From NCBI GenBank assembly GCA_023614405.1, contig CM042693.1, forward strand, positions 335,403,527-335,467,526: a stretch of DNA of 64,000 bases. The letters run 5' to 3'. Positions 48,947 through 60,518 of the stretch are shown piece after piece. The stretch's first letter is position 1. Each line of letters opens with the position of its first letter. The position numbers and the translations under genes are program-made. The DNA is from Avena insularis (taxonomy: Eukaryota > Streptophyta > Magnoliopsida > Poales > Poaceae). The notes beneath the pieces are model-generated. The model did not search any database, was not told the DNA's origin, and saw only the letters and a list, made by a program, of their open reading frames with translations.

Positions 48947-50239
48947 TTGAAGCAAGATATTTTGAAAGAGGCCCATGATACCCTTTATTCTATCCACCCA
49001 GGAGGAACAAAGATGTATCAGGATTTGAAGGAGAAATTTTGGTGGCATAAGATGAAGAGAGAAATCGGAAGCTATATCGCCAAGTGTGATATTTGTCAGA
49101 GAGTCAAGGCGGGACATCAAAGACCCGCAGGACTGTTGCAACCATTGCAGATTCCGGAATGGAAATGGGATTCAGTTGGAATGGACTTTATCACTGGATT
49201 ACCTACTTTGAGTAGGGGAAATGACTCTATTTGGGTCATAGTTGACAGATTGTCCAAGGTAGCCCATGTCTTACCATTCAAGACCACCTACCAAAGTTCG
49301 AAGCTAGCGGAGTTGTACATTGCTAGAATTGTCAGTTTGCACGGAGTCCCCAAGAACATCGTATCAGATCGAGGAACTCAGTTTACCTCGAGATTCTGGA
49401 AGAAAGTCCAAGAAGGTTTAGGAACCCGACTAGATTTCAGCACAACGTATCACCCTCAGACTGATGGACAAACGGAGCGAGTAAATCAAATACTCGAAGA
49501 TATGTTGAGAGCATGTGTGCTAGAGTATGGATCTAAATGGGAAGACTATCTGCCTTTCGCATAATTTTCATACAACAACAGTTATCAAGATAGTTTGCAA
49601 ATGGCCCCATTTGAATTCATGTATTGAAGGAAGTGTCGTACCCCTTTGAATTGGTCGGAAGTAGGAGAGGGTCAGATCTTCGGACCCGACATCCTACAAG
49701 AAGCAGAAGAGAAAGTGCGCAAGATTCGTGAGCACCTCAAGACCGCCCAGTCAAGACAGAAGAGTTACGCCGACAAGAGACGTCGAGACCTCACTTTTAA
49801 TATCGGGGATTTTGTGTATCTCAAAGTGTCGCCTTTGAAGGGAATGCAGCATTTCCAGCTCAAAGGAAAGTTAGCCCCTAGATATATCGGACCCTTCATG
49901 ATTCTGAATCGTCGAGGAGAAGTATCGTATCAATTGGAACTGCCAGAGGAGATGTCAGCAGTGCACAATGTGTTTCATATATCGTTACTTCGCAAATGCC
50001 TTGAAGTTCCAGAGAAGACTGAAGTTTTCAAGAACATCGATCACCGGACCATAAAAATCAACGATGACCTGACATATCTTGAAGTACCCATCCGTATTTT
50101 GGAGGAAGCTTTTAGAACCACTAGAGCCCGAAGCATCAAGTTTCTCAAGATTCAGTGGAGCAACCACACTGAATAATAAGCTACCTGGGAGCGAAAAAAT
50201 CACATCAGGACGGAGTTTCCCGATCTCATTAAATACTAG
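48947..50239 (+). pseudogene. Chromovirus integrase with C-terminal chromodomain
   Basis: The zinc-binding part (HDTLYSIHPGG ... CDICQRVKAGH) is followed by the catalytic residues in VGMDFITGLP, VSDRGTQFTSRFW and DGQTERVNQI. Stops occur at TAA 49562-49564 and TGA 49625-49627, without a frame change. The C-terminal part has DFVYLKVSPLKGM and APRYIGPFMILNRRG (GPY/F module), then a chromodomain-like end (LEVPIRILEEAFRTTRARSI, then IQWSNHTE). Two adjacent TAA codons (50174-50179) cut the last 20 or so residues; the frame otherwise ends at TAG 50237-50239. The chromodomain is thought to steer insertion to heterochromatin. 48655-48946 is decayed linker. Confidence 0.88.
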
Positions 50240-50282
50240 GTAATCTTTTTCTTCCTTTTTAAATCTCGGGACGAGATTTGTT

Positions 50283-50298
50283 TTAAGGAGGTAAGGTT
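50283..50298 (+). promoter_or_regulatory. Polypurine tract of the chromovirus
   Basis: TTAAGGAGGTAAGGTT directly precedes the 3' LTR start TGTAACATCCC. Preceded by CGGGACGAGATTTGTTTT, a common context in Tekay/Del elements. Confidence 0.6.
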
Positions 50299-51532
50299 TG
50301 TAACATCCCAAAACTGTTGATCATGATCATCAAACTCTAATCACTAAAATTAGGGTTAACTAAAAACTTTGATTAAATAAAAACCAAATGAATGCATGTG
50401 TGTATGTGATGATTTGATGAATGCATGAATGGACTTGTGTGATTAACTTAAATAGCAAGGAATGGTTTAAGGATGAAAATAACATCATCTAAAACATTTC
50501 CAAGCAGAAACAAATCAAGAGAAAATAAAAAACAAATCAAATAAGGCAAATGGTCATTTTTGCCAATCTTGCTCACTAGGTCACTTTGAGTGTTTCTAGT
50601 CCAAGATTTCAAACAGAAACTTTTGCAATTCTTTTCACTCCTTGCAATACCAAGTAAAAGTGAATCAAAGCCCACCTTTCAAACTTACAGAAACATTTGA
50701 CAACCCCATTCAAATGACAATTCAAAATTGAATCTTTAACATATGTGAAGATCACACCTTTTCAAAACCCAACCAAACCAGTGCCCCTTGACCAATCCAA
50801 CTAACCCAATACTCCCTAGTATGTGCCTAGAAAACCCACCAAGTTTGAATCCAAAATTCAAATTTGAATTTCTTTCATCCATTTCATCAAACACCTTGTC
50901 AGCAGCAAACAACAAAACATTAAACACTATTTGCAGCAGTGAATTTGGCTGACCTTGTTCCCTCTCTGGTTGCAACAAGCTCTTAGTAGATCATCTAGCC
51001 TCTTTAACAATCCTTAGCACCACTATGAGCAAGCCTAGCCATCAATGGTGACCATACCGAGAGCAAACTTGCCACCCCATGTCGCCAGTGAGCTAGAGGA
51101 AGCAATATCCTCGCCAAACTTGTTTGGAGCACTGACCACCGTCCACCGCCACCCTCTGTCCTAGCCCCGAGCAATTGCCAGCCCCTGGACCACATGGCAA
51201 GCTCATGCCAAGCTACTGTGCGTGCGAGCCGAGAGCGCGCCAGTGCGCCACACGAGACACGAGCCACAGACCGCGTGCTGCCCTCGCCGCTTACAGACGT
51301 GATTGCCAACACCCCAGCACCCTGCCAGACAACCCTATTCTCTGCCACGCGGACCATGCACGATGTGCACTGTTAAACTTGCCATCAGACCCGCCCAGAG
51401 CGCCGCGACGTTCCGACCATTCAGCATCGCCCCACGCCGCGTGATCGTGCTGATGAGCTTCGCCAGGGAGCATAGCACCGCGCCCTACCTTTGCCCATGC
51501 CAATAGCATGCTGTGCCGACGACCACTACGAG

Positions 51533-54500
51533 TGTAAGACCCCACCTTTATAAAGGTAAAGGTCCCTGTGATTGCAATGCTAGTCCCTGGATCAATGCTA
51601 GCATCCACAGTTTAAGATGAAGTACACAGAAACAAAGGTCATTATTACATCGTCATTCCAGAGATAACATAGTCTTTTACAACTCCATAGCCATAGGCTA
51701 GTACAAGAGTTCAACTTAACAATATAAATAAAAGTCTTCATCTTCATGTGCCACAGGCAAGCATGTTGAGTGTAGACTCATAACCCTAATCATCATCAGA
51801 GTAACCTGCAACATCACAAGTTACAGCCACAGTGGGTCAATACATTGGAATAGTATTGGCAAGTGATACCTTAGTAGAATAATAGTATCTAGCTTCTACA
51901 TGAAATTTGCTAAATGTAGCTTAGGCTTGCTTTGCTCAAAATAGGTTTTACCTATCAGTTGAAAACACTAAGTTTTTGTTTTGGCAAAACTCCCAAGGAA
52001 CCACCAATAGACATTGGTGAACCTTTACACTTGTTCAACCACAAGTTTTTAACTTAGAAATTGGGATGAGGAGATTCTTGATAGCTTCCATGTCTTGATG
52101 CTCAAATTGTCCATTTCCGGGGACACGGCTAAGTACTTAGGTTCTTCCTTCTACAGAGGTAGTGCACTTTCCCCACAAGACTTGACTTTCATCAAGACAG
52201 GACCTTTCAGAAGCCTTCCCTTAGACCAAAATGGGCGCGCTCCAAACCTATCACCCCCTACCACCAACTGTCCATTTGGCTAAGTTATTGCAACCTATAT
52301 GATCCAGGCAGAGCCCATAATGCCATGTGGCTGCACTAGAAGTTTCTTAACATATGGCATCTCAAATCCCTTTGTTCCTGGGTGGCTTTCCACAAGTGTG
52401 ATACACAAGGTATACCATAGATATGGGCCTTGTGTAACCACTCAACATAACCCAAACAACCATTCCACCCAGGTGTTTCATTCACTTAGTTGTTTTATTA
52501 AGCAAAAACACAAGTCAAAGATACTTAGAGAAATAGCAAGTATCTTAACTTAGAGAAAATTCTAACAATTCTACAACTACTAGGATTTCTCAAGCATAAC
52601 ATATAGATACTTAGCAAAATTATCATGCAAGCCCTATACAAAATATCACTAATGCATAGTCAAAATATTGGGCAAAAATTTGAAGCACCACTTGCCTTGG
52701 TAGTTGGGGGAGTAACAACAATCCTCACAGTCACAATCACCACTAGCACCAAAACCTACACATAAAATGATAACACCAAATTCATATTTCAAATAATCAA
52801 ACAAAAATATATGAATGCATGCAAATGCCATGTGATGATTTTTATAAACCAACCAATACAAGTAAAACCGTACTGGTCAATAAAATAAACATTTATACAC
52901 CAAATAAACTTTATTTGGCCTTTAAAACATTTTCTAATTAATTTTTATACACAAAATAGGCCTACAAATGTCTCTGCATAAAATTCTATTTTAACAGAAA
53001 CAAAATACAAAACTAAGCCCATAGATGTGTAGGATTTATTTTTGTGATTCCAATGGTATATTATTTGTATTTTTTGGATAAACAGAACAAAAGTTATTGA
53101 ATTTACAAGTTTGAATATCTAATAGATTCAAAAACAGATTTAAATCAAAATCCCAGATACATGGGCGTGCCTGATTGGCCCGTACCGGTTCGGCCGGATC
53201 GATCAACAAGAGCTGCATGATTTAAAGGAAATCACATGGGCCAGATCTACTCGTACCCCTTCGTTAAGTGAACTAATCCTACGCGCTAGATCTAGATCCA
53301 ACGACTGCTGAGCACGCGACCATGGATGGGCGGCGCAAATGGATGCTGGCAGCGGCGGCGCTACTGGCGATGGTGCTCCGGCAATTCCAGAGGGGGTTAG
53401 GGGCAGTGGCGGTGCTTACCAACGTCGCAAGGTTGCGAGGATGCTCAAGGTGCTGTTGGCGTGGACAGGGCGAGCTGTTGCGGCCGTGGGAGCTTGTCGG
53501 AGTTGCTGAAAGCGTCGGGTTCGTGCGGACGGTGATGTTGGCGATGTTCTAGACCGCCCTAGCACAAGACAAGAACATCAGTGCGTGCACAAAGACTAGG
53601 CGAACACGATAGTGTCAGAGGGAAAGCAAGGGGCGCTCGGAGATTACCGTGATTGCTCGACGGAGTTGAGCGGCGGCTCGGTCGTTTGTGGGAGTGAACG
53701 GGGACGATGACCTGGGTCACGAGCAGGCAAACAAATGGCATCAGAAGGGGCACAAAGACATGCTGGTCACGCTCGTTTGAAGTAGAGGCAAAGGGGCGGT
53801 CAGGTCTGGCGATCGCCGGAGGTCATCGGACAACGGCAGTGTGGTGCAAAATCCTGGCAACCTGGTGGCGGAGCGAGTGTGCAGAGTGGAGGGAAATGAC
53901 CACGGTGGCGAGGTGATTAAGTAGCCAGGAGGGGCAAAATACGCGGTGCATCAATGCTAATTACGCGAGAAATCAAAGGCGGCGTTCGAGGAAAGCGGTG
54001 TGGCGAACAATCTGCGCTGAGGTGGAAGAAGAAGCTGACCTGGCTTGGGCCGTGAGGCGTGGGGAGAGCAAAGGGTGAGAGAGAGAGGGTAGGGAGTCCC
54101 GGGTGGGCTGGCTGTTGGGCTGGTTCTGTTGTTGGGCCGAAAGGCTGGCGCGGGCCTTTTTTTATTCCTTTTCTATTTCTGTTTTGATTTTCTGAACTCA
54201 ATTTCAAATGCTTTTCAAATGAGTTTGAGTTCAAATTTCTTTTGGGTTTTTGCAGTGAGAACTTTGTACTCAAATGAGTGTAAAACCTTACTGTTTAGTC
54301 CAAGGCACTTTGACATAAAGGAAAATAAAATAAATTCATGCCTTAATATGATTATAGATAATAGGCATAAAGTGGTTTTATATTTGAATTTTTGTTTTGA
54401 GAATTTTTGTGTAAGCTTTGTATTCATATTTGAAATATTTCTAATCATAACAAGGTATCCTCATGCTTTGAGAGAAAAAATTGAACCATTGCCTTTCTAG

Positions 54501-54614
54501 CATATAATAATAGGCATAAGAATGGTTTATCATTTGGAAATCTAGTTTGAAAATAACCAAAAGCTTATGAATGCATGAATGATATGCACAAATTATGATT
54601 TTTGGGATGTTACA
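51533..54614 (-). mobile_element. Solo long LTR nested in the chromovirus 3' LTR
   Basis: Borders TGTAAGACCCC and GGGATGTTACA, flanked by ACGAG (51528-51532) and ACAAG (54615-54619). The uninterrupted 5' LTR has GACGAGCTCC at the same place, proving the insertion point. Read on the minus strand it begins TGTAACATCCC. No gag or pol is seen in 3.1 kb. It shares blocks with the insert at 7484-11585 (GCAATGCTAGTCCCTGG at the start; GGGGACACGGCTAAGTACTT near 52118). A GC-rich block lies at 53320-54130. Confidence 0.85.
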
Positions 54615-54652
54615 ACAAGCTCCACCCGCGACCGTCGGTCCCCTTCAGCCAC

Positions 54653-54659
54653 TATAAAA
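54653..54659 (+). promoter_or_regulatory. TATA box of the chromovirus 3' LTR
   Basis: ACTATAAAAGGAGG, identical in core to the 5' LTR copy. The nested solo LTR ends 39 bases upstream of it, so this promoter has lost its native U3 and now has foreign LTR sequence next to it. Confidence 0.65.
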
Positions 54660-55790
54660 GGAGGCCACCCCCGCTCGATTTGAGCACACCATCAAACTCC
54701 CCACCTCTCACTGATCACACTCACTCACTCCTAGAGCAAGGCGAGCACCAGGTGGCCGGAATTTCACCGGAGTTCGCCGCTGCAGAGGAGGAGAGGCGCC
54801 GTCGATTGGAGACGCCCCAGGAGGAGCTGCCGGTACCAGGAGGATCGTCGTCGTTGACTTCATCATTCGCCCCCATCGCTGACCATTGCCGGATCCCCGG
54901 TGAGGCCCCACTGGCCGCGCTAGGGTTCTGTCTCACCGGCGCTGCCCGACGTGGACGATGAACCGCAGCCATTGGATTAGAGTTAGATCATGCGGCCCTA
55001 ATCGCACTGTACCGCTTTGCCCCTCGTTGTCTCACTGATGAATGGGGTCGCTCACTTAACCAGCCCGCGCACGCTGTGCATAGTGGGCCGGCCCAGTTAA
55101 ACATCCCGCGCGACCCATTAATTCAAACTTAGGTTTATTCATTTAATTTCAAACTTAGTTTTGTACCTAGATTCAAAAATCAACCTAGCTGGATTCACTA
55201 AACCAAAATGCATGAAACCAATTTTGTTAGAAAGGTACCGGAGTTCTTAATCCAAGCCCGTTGGATTCAAACCATTTAGATTTGTAGATCACCCATGGTA
55301 AAAATAACAAGGCAGAAGCTTTTCTGCATTCAAACATTTTTCAAAATTCAACCATGAAAGCTTTTGAGTTGATTCCAACTCTCAAAAATCACATTTAACC
55401 CTACCTTTCAGAGTATATAAAAAAATATAGGGTTACTTGCATAAATAATGATGAAGTAATAAAAGAATACCTCATAGGCATTTCTAGTCACTTTAATTAA
55501 TTAAAATAAAAAGGTTAAACCTTATTAAATTGTGACACCACTTTAAATCACATTCCCAAGTACTGAAATATGTGGTGATGACATGTGTCAACATTATCCC
55601 ATGTTTGAGTTGGAGAATATTAAATCTTGAGTAGTTTTTCAATGAGTAGAAATTACTTTTCTAAAATAAAATAAATAAGATAAGTGCTTTAATATTTGTG
55701 ATAATAGTGATGATGCTAGATCATCTAGTGTGAACCTTTGTGTGATAAATAGAAGTAATTAAGTATTGTGTACCTCGTATTTATTTATAG

Positions 55791-55877
55791 ACGCTAGTAC
55801 CGACCAAGGATACGAGGAGGAAGGAGAATACTATGAGGAAGAAGCCGAGGAGAACTTCAACCACTGCTCTACACAAG
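55791..55877 (+). other. Acidic exon-like segment in the chromovirus 3' LTR (with 57097-57134)
   Basis: Same as 42826-42911 but with the frame intact (ends EENFNHCSTQ, at CAAG|GCAAG). The downstream piece begins after GTGGCCAG at 57097, reads a Tyr/Glu-rich peptide and stops at TAG 57132-57134. The pieces join in one frame through a GC-AG type intron, which is a rare but accepted splice class. Splicing is inferred, not shown. Confidence 0.45.
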
Positions 55878-57403
55878 GCAAGAATAATACTACTAGTTGA
55901 ATTAGCAAGCTACTATCTGAGAAAGCTAACACTTGCAACTTAGCAAGCTTATACTACCATCTTAGAAAGCTAAACCATGCAAGTTTTACTTGCAAGCTTA
56001 CACCACTTGATACCAAATCCTAGTTTTACTTGCAAGCTTAATTCTTTTATTTCGTTATCAATGCTTTCTACCAAAAGTTTATTTAGTGACTTGTAGATAT
56101 TAGAAAGATATTTGAAGGTAGCATAAAGAGCATAAAGCTTTACCTAGGTTAGATAATATTGATGTCATCCTGAGGCATGAGATTGAACTTAGCTAATTCC
56201 CACTTGTTTATTACCCATCATTGGTATTTACCCCCACCTGTAGATGCTAGTGCTAAAGCATAAAACTTGATCAACTTTAGATGGGAACACTTGATGAAAA
56301 TGGTTATGAAAACCTTAGAATGATGAGTCATTCTACTGAAATGTTTTGACATGTGTTCTCGAACACCAGATGATTTTGATGATGAAAATGTTAAGGCATG
56401 AGCCTTAGCCCTTTACAAAACTGATGGTTGTCTGGATGCGATACCATTCCAATTTTACCGTACAACCACAATACACGGAATTTGGGTAGGGCTTGACTAG
56501 AAATTTATATACCTTAGTATGGGTTCCCTTGCGGCCAAGGTCTGAGCTAAGGCTACCTTGTAAAGATTGTCCACCTGTGCAGTACCCAAGAGGACAGTTG
56601 GTCATGGTTGGGAGGCCAAACTCACAGGAGAGGTGCCTATACTAGGGCGTGTAATTGAAAGGTTAGGATTGATTATCCGCATACTGAGTATGGTGAATTC
56701 AGGATTTGTTCCTGACGGATGTATCAAATGTTGTGGTGAAAGTGTACAATCTCTGCAGATTGTCAAACTATTCGAGTAGCCGTGTCCGCGGTTATGGACA
56801 GTTGGAGTGGCCATACTATTCCGTCGTCAGATGTTTTCAAAATAACTTATGAAACGATTTATGATTTGACTTGACCACAACAGAGTTGTGACATGAAATT
56901 CAAGTTCCCACTTAGGTGTTATAAAACTTTCAACTAGCTCTCTTTGCTTCTGAACTTAATAGAGGTAAATCTGGCTTTTTGCAAAACAACCCTAGAGCTT
57001 AGTATATCCTATTCAAAACCACTTCACTTGTTAGTATTAGTTTGCGAGTACTTAAAGAGTACTCATGTATTTTTCCTTGGCTATTCCTGTGGCCAGACTA
57101 TGAGGAGGAATATCAGGAAGGTTACGACAACTAGGATCATCTCCCATCGTCAGCATTGCATGTGACCATGAAGATGGAGCTTCACCTACGCTATCATTAT
57201 TAGTATGTTATTCCGCTGCTATGATTGTATTAAGACTGGATCATGAGGTCCTTATTTGTGTAAGTCCTTATGTACGGTTTGTAATGGATGATGTACTGTG
57301 ATATCCAAATCTGTTATGTCTCACAAAAATGGTGATCCTAGGATTGTGATGTATGGCATAACAAGCATCTGGGATTAAAAATCCGGGTGTTGACAGATAC
57401 CAC

Positions 57404-59054
57404 TGTAGGGTTCATAGCATGGAAAACAAAAAGTTTCTATCATGTGAACATAGAAAACCAAGATCTAATCTATGGCAAAGCCAAGATCTAATCTACGAGA
57501 TCAGTGCAACAAGATTGTAGAGAACTAATCCTCATAGATCCAAAGCGTTTAACGAGATCAGATTCTCATGGTTTATGTAGTCGGAATCCCAACAACACGA
57601 TGGTGTGGTGGTGGTGGAGGCCAGAGTAGGGTATGGAGGAGAGAGGGGAGGCGCCGGCGGCTAGGGTTTGTGGTTCCAGGTACAAGTGTGCCAAGGGGGC
57701 GCCCTACCCCTCCTTATATGGGATAGGGGCGACGGCCAATGCCCCCTTGACCTAGCCAAGTTGCTCCCTAACTCGGCTAGGAAGGGGAGACTCCATCCCC
57801 AACTCGGCTAGGAAGAAGGGGAGTTGTAAACTTGCCCTTACAGTTTCCCCTTTCCTTCCCAAACTAGGATTTGACTTTTCAAACTAGGATTTGACTTTTC
57901 AAACAAGGGTTTGACCCTACCTTTCAAGTGCTTGGCCGAGTTGGCCTAGGGTTTGGTGCGGCTAGCCCCTTAGGGCATGGCGCATCCCAGTGCCCCCTCC
58001 CAGGGTGGTGGACCTTCTAGAACATTCTAGAAGCTTCAGGTCAAAACACCAAAAACATTTCTGAACCTCGAAAATTGACTTTCCTTATATGAATATTATT
58101 ATCCATACCATTCCGTATCTCCTCGTGATGTTCTGGATACAATCCAAGACTCCGAACAACATTCGGTTTCCAACCCACATTTCCATATCTACTCAAACAC
58201 CATCGAATCCTTAAATGTGTCTTCCCATGGTTCGTGAACTATGCAGACAGATTGAGACACCTCTACGATCAATAACCAATAGTAGGATCTAGAAGTCCAT
58301 AATGGCTCCCACATATTTATATGATGAATTCATGATCGAATGAACCATTTACATATGATACCGCTTCCCTTTGTCGCGTGATACTTTACTTATCTGAGGT
58401 TTGATCGTCGGTATCTCTATACCTAGTTCAACCTCGTTACCGATAAGTACTCTTTAATCGTTTTGTGATATGACATCCCTTGTGACCTAGTCACATGCTT
58501 GCAAGCCAATTGGATGACATTCCACCGAGAGGGCCCATAGTATATCTATCCGTCATATGGATGGACAAATCCCAATCTTGATCCATGTGCTTCAACACAT
58601 ACTTTCAGAATACCTAATGCCACCTTTATAACCACCCAGTTATGGAAGTGGTGTTTGATGTCATTAATGCATCCATCTGGTGATGGTGATGAGCATGATC
58701 TCATGGTCAAAGGATTAGGTTACTATGTATTTGAAAGCTTATAGCAAACAAAATCTAAATGACTTGATCTTATGCTATGCTAACTATAGGAGTGTGTCCA
58801 TCACATCATTCTCATAGTGACATGATCTTGTTATTAATAACATCCAATGTCCATGATCAGGAAACCATGATCATCTATTAATCAACAAGCTAGTTTAACA
58901 AGAGGCTTACTAGGGACTCTTTTATGTTTACAAAACACACAAGTATTAATTTTTCCAGTTAATACAATTATAGCATGGGATGTAAACATTTATCATAAAC
59001 ATGAAGATATGATAATAAACACTTTATTATTTCCTCTTGGACATATATCCAACA
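57404..59054 (-). repeat. 5' LTR of the outer Copia element
   Basis: Starts TGTAGGGTTCATAGCATGG and ends ACATATATCCAACA. At 1651 bp it is shorter than its partner (1838 bp), mainly because about 150 bp is missing after 57583 (partner sequence 22893-23050). Before it lies GATACCAC, the rest of the primer-binding site complement whose other part is at 40393-40408. CTTAT follows at 59055-59059. Confidence 0.85.
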
Positions 59055-59490
59055 CTTATTGCTATGCAGCAAGCGCATGAACACTAGGAGTTGTCATACC
59101 TTTCAGGATAATATCCAAGGTTTGTATTACGCCATATATTTTCTTTAATGCATATGAACCTAATTTAGTCTTAGAACTTATTTTAACACTGGTACGCATG
59201 TATAACCACCTTCATTTGCATTTTTGTTCTCATTAATTATCAAATATTAGGATCACCAAAATCCGAGGGTCCGAATACATGTGGAGAACCCGAATATTTT
59301 GTTACGATAGAGACGGTTATTTTTATGGGACGCATCCTACAGAATCCACCTTCCATTTAATATCGATAAATCCCCCATAGGCCGCCCCTAAATCTAGAAC
59401 GAGGCCGCCGCCACACATCGACGCTGACTGGCCCGATGACGCCCACATCAACGACGCTGACACCCCCACCCCTCCCACGTGAAAAGATAT
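59055..59490. other. Host-like DNA, upstream of the right B3 relic
   Basis: No gene is visible. Contains a GATAGAGACGGTTAT motif at about 59304-59318 that recurs at 60794, and a C-rich stretch at 59395-59480 that may be 5' untranslated sequence of the B3 relic. Confidence 0.35.
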
Positions 59491-60518
59491 ATGGCAACGT
59501 GCCATCTTTGCAAGACTCACTGCAGGGAAAGAATCTTGTCAACTGGCTCACTGTTCAGTGTTCATCGTGTACCTAGTTATTTCAAGAAATCAGTCGTATA
59601 TTCTCTGACACTCGTATAATTTAAATTCATCTCATACTTGTCAGCATATTAAAATCGTTAATTTGGTGTGTTCTTTTGGTGCACAGACTATACCATGCAA
59701 TGCAAGGGCACATTTCAATGACCTCATAGGAGATACGGTGCAATTCCGAGCTTGTCGGTGGACATACACGGTTGAAGTGCAAAAAGGGCCATTTAGGACT
59801 CGATTAGGAGGTGAAGGGTGGCATTTGTTCATTGCTGATAACCATCTCACCGAAGATTGTCAGTTGGTGTGCTTTTCCTTGCAAGGAGACAGCCCAAGGA
59901 TAACTGTTATCTATCTAAACAATGTTGGTAAAGAGAAAGAAGATGACGAAGAATAGGAAAAAGTTGAGTAACCGCCTATAGACCAGTTGTCACCAATTAT
60001 CTCCCAGAGATGCAAACTTACCGACGGTGAGAAAGATCACCTCGAACGAATCATCCCTCCAAGTAATTCCATCATTGGGTTCCATTTGTCACCCGCTTGA
60101 CGAAGACAAATGTCGAGAGGCGCCTTATGGTAAGTATATCATGTCAACGAAGCTATACATATCGATCTACTTATGATAATGGTCGCGTGTATCATCGAGT
60201 GATCATCTTACCTTTATATCGTATAAATTACCTAGGGACATGGTTTATCATCTTCATGTCCCTGGAGATGGCTTGGTTGGAGTACGCGTTGGAGAACAAG
60301 GTGGCATCAGCACCGTCAAGTACAAGATAGATTTTGACGTCCGCATCTCCTTCACAACTGACAGGTGGACTAACTTCCTCCAAACTGAGCATCGTCTCTA
60401 GATTGGGCAAGACATACTCATCACTGCGAGGTTGACCACCACGCTCATGGACCTGCATATGATGTTCCTCATCGACATCATCAATGGTTTGGCATCCCTG
60501 TCAGACTCGGACTCGTAG
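59491..60518 (+). pseudogene. B3-domain (REM-like) gene relic, right copy
   Basis: Exon 1 59491-59613 starts MATCHLCKTHCRER (CxxC motif as in the left copy) and ends at donor CTC|GTATAA. Exon 2 begins at 59687 after GTGCACAG and joins in phase. It gives the second half of a B3 domain (TIPCNARAHFNDLIGDTVQF; GGEGWHLFIADNHLTED; QLVCFSLQGD) and an acidic stretch. TAG 59954-59956 and a TAA soon after interrupt it. A frameshift precedes a second B3 start (VPFVTRLTKTNVERRLM) that ends at a good donor ATG|GTAAGT (60129/60130). A last exon from about 60234 (HVPGDGLVGVRVGEQGG; DRWTNFLQTEHRL then TAG) runs to TAG 60516-60518. DNA-binding nuclear proteins by family. Confidence 0.6.

Larger units (their letters stand above)
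40409..57395 (+). mobile_element. Tekay/Del-type chromovirus with 4-kb LTRs and ORF0
   Basis: LTRs are at 40409-44444 and 50299-57395 (the latter carrying a nested insert), with GATAC duplicated perfectly at 40404-40408 and 57396-57400. The internal order is primer-binding site, ORF0, gag, protease, RT, RNase H, integrase and a C-terminal chromodomain, then a polypurine tract. The chromodomain and long LTRs point to the Tekay/Del clade. Rice RIRE3/RIRE8 are, from memory, relatives with an ORF ahead of gag. Every pol gene carries stops or frameshifts, so this copy cannot move on its own. Confidence 0.92.
50299..57395 (+). repeat. 3' LTR of the chromovirus, interrupted
   Basis: Starts TGTAACATCCCAAAAC and ends CCGGGTGTTGACA like the 5' LTR. 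A 3082-bp insert (51533-54614) lies in it; without the insert and its duplication the LTR is about 4.01 kb. Small differences from the 5' LTR include a 15-base in-frame difference at 57113-57127 against 44151-44176. The acidic exon-like pieces are at 55791-55877 and 57097-57134, with the donor CCCCG|GTGAG at 54899/54900. Confidence 0.9.
22722..59054 (-). mobile_element. Outer BARE/Angela-like Copia element split by nested insertions
   Basis: The left LTR (22722-24559) and right LTR (57404-59054) are the same kind of sequence and both lie in minus orientation. The flanking pentamers are CCTAT and CTTAT, one mismatch. Internal sequence follows the left LTR to 25337 and resumes at about 36466-40408. 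The order matches the complete second Copia copy at 25569-34417, except for a gap of about 300 bp. The chromovirus sits between the internal part and the right LTR, exactly in the primer-binding site. Together these show one element 36 kb across, of which only about 8 kb is its own DNA. Coding capacity is gone. Confidence 0.85.
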
